From Bacteroidaceae bacterium (GTDB taxonomy: Bacteria; Bacteroidota; Bacteroidia; Bacteroidales; Bacteroidaceae): a DNA stretch of 64,000 nucleotides. The stretch is taken from positions 1 through 64,000 of the forward strand of contig JAFZVY010000136.1 of assembly GCA_017617575.1 (NCBI GenBank). Reading direction: 5' to 3'. The notes beneath the pieces were generated by a model, which searched no databases, was not told where the DNA came from, and was given only the letters and a program-made list of their open reading frames with translations. Made by a program: the position numbers and the translations under genes. Shown here piece by piece: positions 45,792-54,482 of this stretch; within the stretch, counting starts at the first letter, position 1, and each line of letters begins with the position of its first letter.

Positions 45792-46754
45792 CTATTTGCT
45801 TTCTCCATCAACAAATACAATAGTATTCTCCTTGTTCCTTTCGTCTGTCTTAGCTGAAGCATAAAGGTAGATGCCACAGGATACTGCCATTACATCAATA
45901 AAGCAACTGAAAAAAACAGTTACAAATGATACTATAGGAAGTATCCAATTGATTGCTTCTGGTAAATACACAATATCACCTTGTGCTGCACTTGTAATAG
46001 CAACCGCCTTTGCGCTATACATAACGGAAAGAAGAGAGCAAAAAACAGCACCAAGCAAATCGAATGTGACAACCATCAACAATAGCAATCCAAAGCATTT
46101 TGCCCATAGTCTGTAACCGACTTTTAGTCCTTTCCAAGCGTTCTTTATTGAACTACCCTTTTCCATCATTACATAGAACATAGACATATACATCGGAACG
46201 CCCACTACTAAGCCGAAAATAATAAGATTTATCAGCATTACGCCATATACAATCAGCACGTTGGTTCCTATAGTTTCCAATGGAGTTGTTTTATCCATTC
46301 CACTATACAAAACAATCGCAGTTATGAAAGTAGGAATTAAAGCTACAAGGACAACCACAAAACAAATGAGAAACCAATGAAACATCTTCACAAATTTCTT
46401 ACGCGTAGCCTTAAAAAGTGTCCAAGCATTATATCCAAGAAAACCTTTGTCTAATGCTATCTGGTCAAATACCCTAAAGGTCATAGCCATTACAACATAA
46501 TAATTGACCGCAAACAAGAAAAAGGCAATAAACGACATCAAGATAAAATACGGTTGAAAACTATATAACAAATCTAACCATATTGCAAAAAACAAAGCCG
46601 AGCAAGCAAAGACTGGTGAAAAGGTCTTCAAAATAAACAGAAAATTATCTGTAACAAAACTGATGCCTGCAGAGAAGCATTTTAATACGCTTCGATAGGA
46701 ATAGAAAGGCAACTTTGCCTCTTTCTCTTCCGTGATTGACTCTATATTTTCCAT
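45792..46754 (-). CDS. Polytopic membrane protein of unknown function
   Basis: 320 residues with about six hydrophobic spans (around 30-55, 65-95, 125-150, 165-195, 225-255 and 270-300), a polar cytoplasmic N-terminus (MENIESITEEKEAKL) and a charged C-terminus. Amphipathic segments SIKNAWKGLKVGYRLWAKCF and GYNAWTLFKATRKKFVKMFH repeat the theme Trp-Lys-Gly/Ala-hydrophobic. That is reminiscent of DUF975/YckC-like or glycerophosphodiester-type membrane proteins, but I cannot place it. Divergent promoter with the Gfo/Idh/MocA gene. Confidence 0.7.
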   Translation of the reverse strand: MENIESITEEKEAKLPFYSYRSVLKCFSAGISFVTDNFLFILKTFSPVFACSALFFAIWLDLLYSFQPYFILMSFIAFFLFAVNYYVVMAMTFRVFDQIALDKGFLGYNAWTLFKATRKKFVKMFHWFLICFVVVLVALIPTFITAIVLYSGMDKTTPLETIGTNVLIVYGVMLINLIIFGLVVGVPMYMSMFYVMMEKGSSIKNAWKGLKVGYRLWAKCFGLLLLMVVTFDLLGAVFCSLLSVMYSAKAVAITSAAQGDIVYLPEAINWILPIVSFVTVFFSCFIDVMAVSCGIYLYASAKTDERNKENTIVFVDGESK

Positions 46755-46782
46755 CTTTTCTATGTTTTTTTATATTTTAGGC

Positions 46783-46814
46783 GCAAAGATAGAGAAAAAT
46801 CACTACTTTTGCAA
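46783..46814. promoter_or_regulatory. Overlapping divergent promoters
   Basis: Minus strand: TATCTTTGC (46783-46791) with TTG about 20 nt upstream (46812-46814), for the membrane-protein gene. Plus strand: TACTTTTGC (46804-46812), for the oxidoreductase gene. The minus -33 box overlaps the plus -7 box, so the two should compete for RNA polymerase. Confidence 0.6.
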
Positions 46815-46850
46815 TCTGATAACAAGCATTTATATTTTATTATATAAAAA

Positions 46851-47843
46851 ATGGTTAATTTAAGCACTATTAAATGGGGCTTTATAGGTTGCGGAGAGGT
46901 AACGGAAAAGAAAAGCGGACCAGCCTTCCCTCTTGTTGAACACTCTAAAGTCGTTGCCGTGATGAGCCGTGACAAGAAAAAAGCGGAATCATACGCCAAG
47001 CGCAACGGCATAGGCAAATACTACTCTGACGCCAAGGCTCTGATAGAAGATCTAGAGGTTAATGCCGTGTATATTGCCACTCCACCGTCTTCCCATGCCG
47101 AATATGCCATCATGGCTATGCGTGCAGGCAAACCAGCATACGTGGAGAAGCCGCTCGCCATCAACTACGAGGAGTGCATACAGGTAAACCGTATCTCCAA
47201 GCTTCTCGAAGTACCTTGTTTCGTGGCTTACTACAGACGTTATCTACCATATTTCCAGACAGTAAAGAATATCGCTTTCAGCGGACGCATAGGCAAGATT
47301 CTATCCGTACAGATGAGACTCGTTGCTCCGCCACGCGAGTTTGACAATAACGACAAGAACCTGCCTTGGCGACTCCAGCCAGACGTGGCAGGTGGAGGTG
47401 GCTACTTCTACGACCTCGCAAGCCATCAGTTTGACCTTCTGCAATATATGTTTGGCGACATTATTGAGGCTGAAGGATTCTGTAACAACATGGGCAAACT
47501 CTACAAGGTGCAGGACACATTCAACGCCATCTTCCGTTTCTCCAACGGTCTTGGCGGTTCTGCCACATGGTGCTTCGTGGCTCATCAGTCATCAAAATGC
47601 GACAAGATAGAGATACTTGGCGACAAGGGTACGATAGTGTTCTCTGTATATAACTACAACCCTATCCGTATCTTCTCAGAAAGCGGCTACGAGGAGATTC
47701 CTGTGGAGAACCCAGAGCACGTCCAACTTCCACTTATCCAGAAGATTGTTGACCACCTCAGAGGTGTTTCCATATGTGACTGCGACTCCGTAAGTGCAAC
47801 ACCTACTAACTGGGTGATGGACAAGATACTCGGTAAATTCTGA
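46851..47843 (+). CDS. Gfo/Idh/MocA-family oxidoreductase
   Basis: 330 residues. The Rossmann fold starts WGFIGCGEVTEKKSGP with a dinucleotide-binding Gly pattern. IATPPSSHAEYAIMAMRAGK and the EKP motif (YVEKPLAINYEEC) near 100 mark the family. The C-terminal domain carries GGGYFYDLASHQFDLLQYMF near 185, where the Asp/His pair is expected for catalysis. Family members oxidise or reduce sugars or inositols with NAD(P); the substrate cannot be read from the sequence. It has a divergent promoter with the membrane-protein gene. Confidence 0.88.
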   Translation: MVNLSTIKWGFIGCGEVTEKKSGPAFPLVEHSKVVAVMSRDKKKAESYAKRNGIGKYYSDAKALIEDLEVNAVYIATPPSSHAEYAIMAMRAGKPAYVEKPLAINYEECIQVNRISKLLEVPCFVAYYRRYLPYFQTVKNIAFSGRIGKILSVQMRLVAPPREFDNNDKNLPWRLQPDVAGGGGYFYDLASHQFDLLQYMFGDIIEAEGFCNNMGKLYKVQDTFNAIFRFSNGLGGSATWCFVAHQSSKCDKIEILGDKGTIVFSVYNYNPIRIFSESGYEEIPVENPEHVQLPLIQKIVDHLRGVSICDCDSVSATPTNWVMDKILGKF

Positions 47844-47864
47844 TAAAAATTAAGAACTAAGATT

Positions 47865-47912
47865 TAAGAACTAAGCGAAGCGGTCTCTCTAACCGCAGGA
47901 AAGAAATTAAGA
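47865..47912 (-). repeat. Dispersed intergenic repeat E
   Basis: Inverted relative of the 2069-2107 repeat: on the minus strand GAGACCGCTTCGCTTAGTTC is preserved. A degenerate relative (CCTTCCTTCGGTCTGTGAAA) follows at 47992. Confidence 0.55.
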
Positions 47913-48131
47913 TTTTATGGTCAAATCGTACGACCTTTAAGCGGGATTTCAAAACAAGGAGACATTGTTTTCTTTTGTTTTCCTATGTTTTACCTTCCTT
48001 CGGTCTGTGAAAGAAGTTCTTTTGTTTTTCAATTGGCGCCATTGGCGCATGAACAAACAATAAGAATACATTTTTTTCTTAATCTTCGTTTCCCAAACAA
48101 CCACGAACTAACATTTGTTAAATACAGGAAA

Positions 48132-49253
48132 TTGATTACGATACTCGATAAAATTAATTTAAGGAAAAGACTGTTTCTTCTCGTTATAACAATTTCATAC
48201 ACAGTCTTATTGAATGCTCAAGACAGCATCTACATAAGCGAGACATATAATCCGTCTCTTGACTCCACGCAGGTAACAAGCGAGCCAGTCAAGAAGGCAG
48301 GATTCGTATCTCGTGTCCTTGATGGTTTCACAAAGTTCTTCATGGATTGTGACACCAATTACGTCACTCCACAGAAATACCAGTTTACGATACAAGGAGA
48401 GTTGAGCTACTGGCACGATTTCTACCACATGCAATCACTCGAGACGGGTAACAACATGGTCATAGAATCCGACCCTTCTCTTGTTGCCGGAGGATATGTC
48501 TATTACAGCATCTTCGGATATGGTGTGACATGGAATCTGGACGACATCAACAGGCCTAACGGAGCAAAAAACGGTACATCAAGACGACAGTCATTTTCCG
48601 TCCACACAGCCAAGATTTTCGGAGAGATTTACTCTTTCAACTCAGGTAAGGGAGCAAAGATAACGCACGTAACTGATTATGACCTTACTAACAAGGATAA
48701 TAAGTTCCTCGGACTTGACTCACGATGCAACGGATTTCAGGCTTTCTATATCTTCAACAACAAGCACTTCTCATGGCCTGCCGCCTATGGAGAAAATGCC
48801 GTGCAAAGAAGGAGTTGCGGTACGTTCAACCTCGGTTTGGCTTACAACCATCAGTCCGTTTCATTCGACAAAAACGAATTGCCTGACCATCTGAAGGACA
48901 TAGACCCTACGATGATGTTCAACGAGGTGGATTACAAGGACTACTCCCTCAGTATCGGCTATGCCTACAACTGCGTGCTTGGCAAGAACACGCTTTTTGC
49001 ATTCAGCATACAGCCAGCCTTAGGTTACAGGCGTTCGTACATCACGGAATCCGATGACGACCACAACCTTATCGAGAACATGTCAACAGACGTCAATTTC
49101 CGTTCAAGTATCATCTGGAACAACTCAAAGTATTTCACAGGATTGATACTTGACCTACACACTTATTCCTACCGTCAGAAGACATTCGGACTTACAAACA
49201 CCTACGGCACTCTCAAATTCGTATGCGGTTTCAACTTCCTGAGGAAGAGATAA
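48132..49253 (+). CDS. DUF4421 outer-membrane protein
   Basis: About 373 residues if translation starts at the TTG at 48132, which places the signal peptide (LRKRLFLLVITISYTVLLNA) at the N-terminus. An ATG at 47985 would add 49 residues that overlap repeat-like sequence, so I favour the later, non-ATG start; this is uncertain. The mature protein is beta-strand rich with many aromatic-Gly turns (SLVAGGYVYYSIFGYGVTWN, SLSIGYAYNCVLGKNTLFAF) and matches DUF4421, a Bacteroidetes barrel family. It has an FxF-type end (VCGFNFLRKR). Function unknown. Confidence 0.75.
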   Translation: MITILDKINLRKRLFLLVITISYTVLLNAQDSIYISETYNPSLDSTQVTSEPVKKAGFVSRVLDGFTKFFMDCDTNYVTPQKYQFTIQGELSYWHDFYHMQSLETGNNMVIESDPSLVAGGYVYYSIFGYGVTWNLDDINRPNGAKNGTSRRQSFSVHTAKIFGEIYSFNSGKGAKITHVTDYDLTNKDNKFLGLDSRCNGFQAFYIFNNKHFSWPAAYGENAVQRRSCGTFNLGLAYNHQSVSFDKNELPDHLKDIDPTMMFNEVDYKDYSLSIGYAYNCVLGKNTLFAFSIQPALGYRRSYITESDDDHNLIENMSTDVNFRSSIIWNNSKYFTGLILDLHTYSYRQKTFGLTNTYGTLKFVCGFNFLRKR

Positions 49254-49298
49254 AGCCAACACTATCGAACAGAAACGAATTTTTGCTTTCATAAATAT

Positions 49299-49330
49299 TT
49301 TGCCATTTGTGAATTTTTCCATACCTTTGT
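49299..49330 (+). promoter_or_regulatory. Orphan promoter in the gap before the giant CotH gene
   Basis: TTTG (49299-49302), exactly 19 nt, TACCTTTGT (49322-49330). It is the best-spaced plus-strand promoter in this gap, but the nearest annotated gene is 600 nt away and has its own promoter. Confidence 0.6.
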
Positions 49331-49360
49331 CACAGATTCTGAGGCAAAGCAACCTCCTCA

Positions 49361-49552
49361 ATGACTCCTCATCGCTCCTTGCCAAAATCAGCAAGATTTA
49401 GCAAAGCAGAGGCAATTCTGAGGCAAGGCAGGAGCAAGGAAAGGACGCTCAATTTTTCACAAGTTCGACACGAAAGGCTTACGAAGGGTTCACGAAGGAT
49501 TGCCGAAGAAACGCCCCTAAATAACTATGTCCAGACGTATGGATTTGAGTAA
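49361..49552 (+). CDS. Candidate small basic protein after the orphan promoter
   Basis: A 63-residue frame starting MTPHRSLPKSARFSKAEAIL, rich in Arg, Lys and Ser, placed 25-30 nt after the predicted transcription start of the orphan promoter. The DNA contains a 16-bp repeat (ATTCTGAGGCAAAGCA at 49336 and a one-mismatch copy at 49415) and GCTCCTTGCC with a partial inverse, so it could equally be a structured RNA with a chance frame. I do not recognise the peptide. Confidence 0.25.
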   Translation: MTPHRSLPKSARFSKAEAILRQGRSKERTLNFSQVRHERLTKGSRRIAEETPLNNYVQTYGFE

Positions 49553-49757
49553 CATTCAGAGGTAAAAAGACGAACATCTAATGCCTAATGACAAGTTTCA
49601 AATCAGGTATTTATGCCTTTGTAAAAGTTAGAAACACATTAATTTCAAATTTGCAATTTGGCGTTAGACTATCATAAAATAATCCAATTATTTGCTTTAG
49701 AGTACAGAAACATCCATTTTAACTAAGGCACACACATTATATATCAAAAAAAATCTT

Positions 49758-49766
49758 TACTTTTGC
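49758..49766 (+). promoter_or_regulatory. -7 element for the giant CotH/lamin-tail gene
   Basis: TACTTTTGC, with no clear -33 partner. The leader to ATG 49949 is about 180 nt and contains GTCAGGTCGAAAAGACTTGC, which can fold weakly. Confidence 0.45.
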
Positions 49767-49948
49767 AAAGTAAAAAATATTATACGAATAAACATTCGCA
49801 CACTTCTATTAAACCATTTTGAGTTTGTCAGGTCGAAAAGACTTGCGGATTGACCGTATCATCGCAAGAACAAGAAGATCCGGCACTAATGAAGTGAGCA
49901 TAAAATAAAACAAATCGAGAACAATAGGTAGAAACAAACATTACTAAC

Positions 49949-52900
49949 ATGAATAAAATTACCACAACAATCACAGCACTCATGCTTTCAGTATGTGTTC
50001 ATGCTGCCGATATGGTTTGGGTCGATGTTACCGACAAGTACATCATGAACCCAAGATATGACAACAATGACTACACATCATACTGGAATGGAACACAGTT
50101 GGGTGCATACAATCCACACGATAATGCCGAGCATTATGAAAGGAACTACGACACTTACCAGGTACTTAGCGGACTTAAGCCAGGAAAGTATCGTGTGAGT
50201 CTTAGTGCCTTCTATCGTATGGGACAAGCTAATGAAGATTACAATGCATACAACTCTGGCAACTACTCTGACCGCCAGCATGCAAAACTATACGCGACAT
50301 CATCTATCAACGACTACGAGGTAAGTATTGCACCTTCATCAAGTGCAGCACTTTCCCAGTCACTTGGAGGCGATGCCTCTGCTGTTGGTGGTTGGTGGGG
50401 CAAATACATCCCAAACAACATGGAGGCAGCATACCTATGGTTTGAGGCTGGCTACTACACAAACAGACTTGAATGCGAGGTAGGCAATGATGGCGAACTC
50501 CGCATCGGAATACGCAAGAGCACTACACTTAATGGCGACTGGACTTGTATTGACAACTGGAAACTTGAAGTCTATACTGAACTCAAGAAGATAGAGTCAA
50601 TCACATTTGAGAAGCCACAGATAGACATGGTAATCGGCGAGAAGCTTGTTCTCACCCCTATCATCACACCTGCTGACGCAACAATTCAGAAGTTGACATG
50701 GAAGAGTTCAAACACTAACGTGCTCACTGTGGATAACAATGGCGAACTCACTGCCATAACAAAGGGTACTGTTAATGTATCAGCCGTAGCAACAGACGGT
50801 ACACTCCTTTACGGCACAGTCAAGGTTGTTGTTGCCGACAACGCCCCATCAAGCGAAAACATCATCATCAACGAGGTGATGGCTCAGAATATTGACGTAT
50901 ATCTCGATCCTAACCAGAACTATGGTTCATGGGTAGAGCTTTACAACCCAACAGACAGAAGTGTAAACCTCGAAGGTCTCTACGTCTCTGACGACAGGGA
51001 GAACCTTAAGAAGAACAAGCTTGTCAAGGGTTATGGTACACTCCCAGCTCACGGATATGCAATCCTCAACTTTGACCACCATGAGGTATGGACAAAGATG
51101 GCTTACCGACAGATTGACGACAAGCTCGACCCAGACGGCGGTACAATCATCGTAAGTGACGGTACTACAATATTTGCAGAATTCGACTACCCAGCTTCCA
51201 TCGGTCGTACTTCATACGCACGTACAACAGATGGTGGCGACACTTGGGGCTACTCAGGTAATCCAACTCCTAACGCATCTAACGTTGATGGTATGTTTGC
51301 CAACGAGCAGCTCGACGCCCCTACTGTTGACAAGGACGCACAGCTCTTCAACGGCTCTATGCAGATTTGTGTCAACTACCCAGAGGGCGCAACTCTCAAA
51401 TATACCACAAATGGTTCAGCTCCTACACTCACTAATGGTGAAGTGTCTGAGACAGGCATCTTTAACATCGACAAGACTACGACATTCCGTTTCCGTGTGT
51501 TCAAGGATGGCTACTTGCCAAGTATGGTCGTAACACGTTCATACATCTACGATGATGGCAACAACCCATTCCCTATCATCAGTGTCGTAACAGACCCAGA
51601 TAATATTTACAGCAACTCACGTGGTGCATTCAAGCAGGGTTCATACGGACGTCCTGGTAATGGTAACGATGCGAACTGCAACTGGAACATGGACTGGGAT
51701 CATCCAGTAAGCTTCGAGTTCATCACTACAGACAATGAGTGTGTGGTAAGTCAGGAATGTAGTTTCTCAATGTGTGGCGGATGGAGCCGTTCTTGGGAAC
51801 CTCATTCATTCAAGTTGAAGGCTAACAAGATTTACGATTTCCAGAACGCATTCAACTATGACTTCTTCCCAGACGAGAAGCCGGGCTTGAAGCAGAAGAC
51901 TCTCCAGATTCGTAACGGAGGTAACGACAACAACTGTCGTATCATTGATGGCGCAATTCAGGGTATCATCACTCAGGATAGCAAGTTCTACGTTGACTAT
52001 CAGGCATGGCAGCCAGTACGTGTGTTCATCAACGGTTCATCATACGCTGTACTCAATATGCGTGAGCCAAACAACAAGCACCACGCTTATGCTAACTATG
52101 GCATAGACACAGACGAGATGGATCAGTTCGAGATGTCTCCTGACTCTGGATATGTTCAGATGGAAGGTACAAGTGACAGCTTCAACGAATGGTACGAACT
52201 CAGTAAGACTGCTACAGAAGAGGAGTCATACGAGGAAATCAAGCAACTCGTTGACCTCGACGAATACATCAACTACATGGCAGCTGAGCTCTATGCAGGA
52301 GGTACTGACTGGCCACAGAACAACGTAAAGGGATTCCGCGACCGCAACAACGGTAAGTTCCACTTCGTACTCTTCGACCTTGACTTTGCACTTAATACAG
52401 ACAACCCATTCCAGACATTCTTCGACAAGAAGTATTACACATTTGACTGGTTAAAGGGTTACGACTACTCAAGAAACATGAGTATCAAGGACAACAGAAA
52501 GTCAGGAGAAATACAGTTCGTGACAATCTTTGAGAACATGCTCAAGAATGCAGATTTCCGCAAGCGTTTCATCGACGCATTCTGTATCGTAAACGGCTCT
52601 CTCTTCACACCGGAGCGTGTACAGGAAATCGTAAACGACAGAGCAAGTCGTCTTGCAGCAGGTGGCTATGTAAATCCTTGGAGTTCTGCAAACAGACTTA
52701 TAAACAGCTATACAGAAAGTCGTCAGACTACGATGATTAACCTCTTGCGCGGAAGAAGCGAGTTCAACCTCAAGAGCACACAGCAGTTCACGGCTGACCT
52801 CTCTTCTGACATAAAGGAGGCTGAGATTCTCATAAATGACCAGCCACTTCCTACTGGCAAGTTATATGGTTCACTCTTCACTCCTGTGACTTTAAAGGCT

Positions 52901-54337
52901 ACTGCACCAGCAGGCTACAAGTTCAAGGGATGGAGAATCAAGGATTCAAACAAGACACCTAAGACTATTTTCACTTTAGGAAGTGCTTGGAAGTATTATG
53001 ACAAGGGAAGCCTTGACACCCAGAGCTGGAAGGCAAGTAACTATAATGACAGCGGCTGGCAGACAGGTGCTACTCCTATCGGCTACGGCAAGAACCAAAA
53101 GACAACTATTCAGACAAGTCGTCCAACATACTACTTCCGCAAGGAGTTCACTCTTGACGAGGAGCCTAAGACAACAGACGACTTCGAGATGGACTATTCT
53201 ATCGACGATGGTTGGATTGTCTACGTCAACGGTGAGGAGGCTGGACGCTACAACATGCCTACAGGCAATGTGATATACAGCCAGTACTCAACAACATACG
53301 CAAACGGCAATCCTGATGAGGGAACATTCAAAATCAAGACTTCACTCTTCAAGAAGGGTAAGAACGTAATTGCCGTTGAGGTTCACAACAACTCTGGCAC
53401 ATCTTCTGATATTCTCTGGGATGCAGAACTTACTAAGTATAGCGTTTCTGCTACAGGTGTAGCATACGCTTACACAGAGCCTGAAATTCAGATTAACTCT
53501 CCTAAGAACATCTCATACATCGCAGAATGGGAAGAGATGACAGAGGAGGAAATGATTGCAGAGGGTATCAATAACACACCTGTAGTAATCAACGAGGTAA
53601 GTGCTTCCAACTCTATCTATGTAAATGACTACTTCAAGAAGAATGACTGGATGGAGCTTCACAACACTACATCCGACGATATCGACATTGCAGGTCTTTA
53701 CATCTCAGATAATCTTGGCAAGCCTACTAAGTACAAGGTTCCAGATGACGATGTGGCACTCAACACTATCATCCCAGCTCACAGCTACAAGGTGATATGG
53801 TGCGACAAGCTTGAAAACATCTCTGACGCTATCCACACTTCATTCAAGCTTAGCGGTGAGGAAGGCGAAGTGATAATCCTCAGCAGGGATGCAGAAGGCG
53901 AGGTTGAATACTCTGACACACTCAAATATACTGCACACCTTGGACAGCAGTCATTTGGCCGCTACCCAGACGCAGGAAGCCACACATACGTGATGGACAA
54001 GCCTACTCCGGGCAAGTCAAACATCTACACAACATACGCTGTTGAGTATGTGGAGCCAGAGCCAATAGAACCAGAGCCAGACGCTATCGCTATCGTACGT
54101 GACGGAGGTATGACCATCGCATACGTCAATGGCGTGGTAAACGTTAAGAGCGAAGACTACCCTATCCTTTCAGTTGAGGTATTCAGTACCTCTGGTGCAA
54201 AGGTTGCAGGTAACATCACACGCAACAACGGAAGCTTCGTAACACTTAACGTTAGCACTCTCCGCCCAGGCATTTACGTTGCAACTGCTGCCAACAACAA
54301 TGGCGACGAGTGCAAGATTAAGTTTGTAGTAAAGTAA
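49949..54337 (+). CDS. Giant CotH-kinase / lamin-tail surface protein with Por-type tail
   Basis: 1462 residues. After a signal peptide (ALMLSVCVHA) the visible order is: N-terminal carbohydrate-binding-like domain (about 20-210, ending CIDNWKLEVYTE), Ig-like Big_2 repeat (215-300), lamin-tail domain (ENIIINEVMAQNIDVYL, 305-440), a chitobiase-like beta module (TLKYTTNGSAPTLTNGEVSE), the CotH kinase domain (about 535-950; PHSFKLKANKIYDF, FVLFDLDFALNTDNPFQ), a beta-jelly-roll domain (SWKASNYNDSGWQTG ... GKNVIAVEVHNNSG), a second lamin-tail domain (NTPVVINEVSASNSIYVNDY), a Glu-Pro linker and a T9SS-like C-terminal domain (LSVEVFSTSGAKVAG ... LRPGIYVATA). It should be surface exposed. Substrate unknown. 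Confidence 0.87.
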   Translation: MNKITTTITALMLSVCVHAADMVWVDVTDKYIMNPRYDNNDYTSYWNGTQLGAYNPHDNAEHYERNYDTYQVLSGLKPGKYRVSLSAFYRMGQANEDYNAYNSGNYSDRQHAKLYATSSINDYEVSIAPSSSAALSQSLGGDASAVGGWWGKYIPNNMEAAYLWFEAGYYTNRLECEVGNDGELRIGIRKSTTLNGDWTCIDNWKLEVYTELKKIESITFEKPQIDMVIGEKLVLTPIITPADATIQKLTWKSSNTNVLTVDNNGELTAITKGTVNVSAVATDGTLLYGTVKVVVADNAPSSENIIINEVMAQNIDVYLDPNQNYGSWVELYNPTDRSVNLEGLYVSDDRENLKKNKLVKGYGTLPAHGYAILNFDHHEVWTKMAYRQIDDKLDPDGGTIIVSDGTTIFAEFDYPASIGRTSYARTTDGGDTWGYSGNPTPNASNVDGMFANEQLDAPTVDKDAQLFNGSMQICVNYPEGATLKYTTNGSAPTLTNGEVSETGIFNIDKTTTFRFRVFKDGYLPSMVVTRSYIYDDGNNPFPIISVVTDPDNIYSNSRGAFKQGSYGRPGNGNDANCNWNMDWDHPVSFEFITTDNECVVSQECSFSMCGGWSRSWEPHSFKLKANKIYDFQNAFNYDFFPDEKPGLKQKTLQIRNGGNDNNCRIIDGAIQGIITQDSKFYVDYQAWQPVRVFINGSSYAVLNMREPNNKHHAYANYGIDTDEMDQFEMSPDSGYVQMEGTSDSFNEWYELSKTATEEESYEEIKQLVDLDEYINYMAAELYAGGTDWPQNNVKGFRDRNNGKFHFVLFDLDFALNTDNPFQTFFDKKYYTFDWLKGYDYSRNMSIKDNRKSGEIQFVTIFENMLKNADFRKRFIDAFCIVNGSLFTPERVQEIVNDRASRLAAGGYVNPWSSANRLINSYTESRQTTMINLLRGRSEFNLKSTQQFTADLSSDIKEAEILINDQPLPTGKLYGSLFTPVTLKATAPAGYKFKGWRIKDSNKTPKTIFTLGSAWKYYDKGSLDTQSWKASNYNDSGWQTGATPIGYGKNQKTTIQTSRPTYYFRKEFTLDEEPKTTDDFEMDYSIDDGWIVYVNGEEAGRYNMPTGNVIYSQYSTTYANGNPDEGTFKIKTSLFKKGKNVIAVEVHNNSGTSSDILWDAELTKYSVSATGVAYAYTEPEIQINSPKNISYIAEWEEMTEEEMIAEGINNTPVVINEVSASNSIYVNDYFKKNDWMELHNTTSDDIDIAGLYISDNLGKPTKYKVPDDDVALNTIIPAHSYKVIWCDKLENISDAIHTSFKLSGEEGEVIILSRDAEGEVEYSDTLKYTAHLGQQSFGRYPDAGSHTYVMDKPTPGKSNIYTTYAVEYVEPEPIEPEPDAIAIVRDGGMTIAYVNGVVNVKSEDYPILSVEVFSTSGAKVAGNITRNNGSFVTLNVSTLRPGIYVATAANNNGDECKIKFVVK

Positions 54338-54354
54338 ACGATTTTACGAAAGTA

Positions 54355-54473
54355 GTAAATAGTAGTAAAATGAAGTAAAAAGGAGTAAAGAGACGATTGT
54401 TCGGTCTAAGACATCGGCTTATAACATTCGTCTTTCTACTTCTATTTACTCCCCTTTTACTCCTTCTAACTAC
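54355..54473. repeat. Phased GTAAA hairpin element, copy 2
   Basis: Four 10-bp units on the left (GTAAATAGTA, GTAAAATGAA, GTAAAAAGGA, GTAAAGAGAC), a 33-nt centre unrelated to copy 1, then CGTCTTTCTACTTCTATTTA and further inverse units. It fills the gap between the giant CotH gene and the MATE gene. Confidence 0.75.
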
Positions 54474-54482
54474 GAGACAAAA

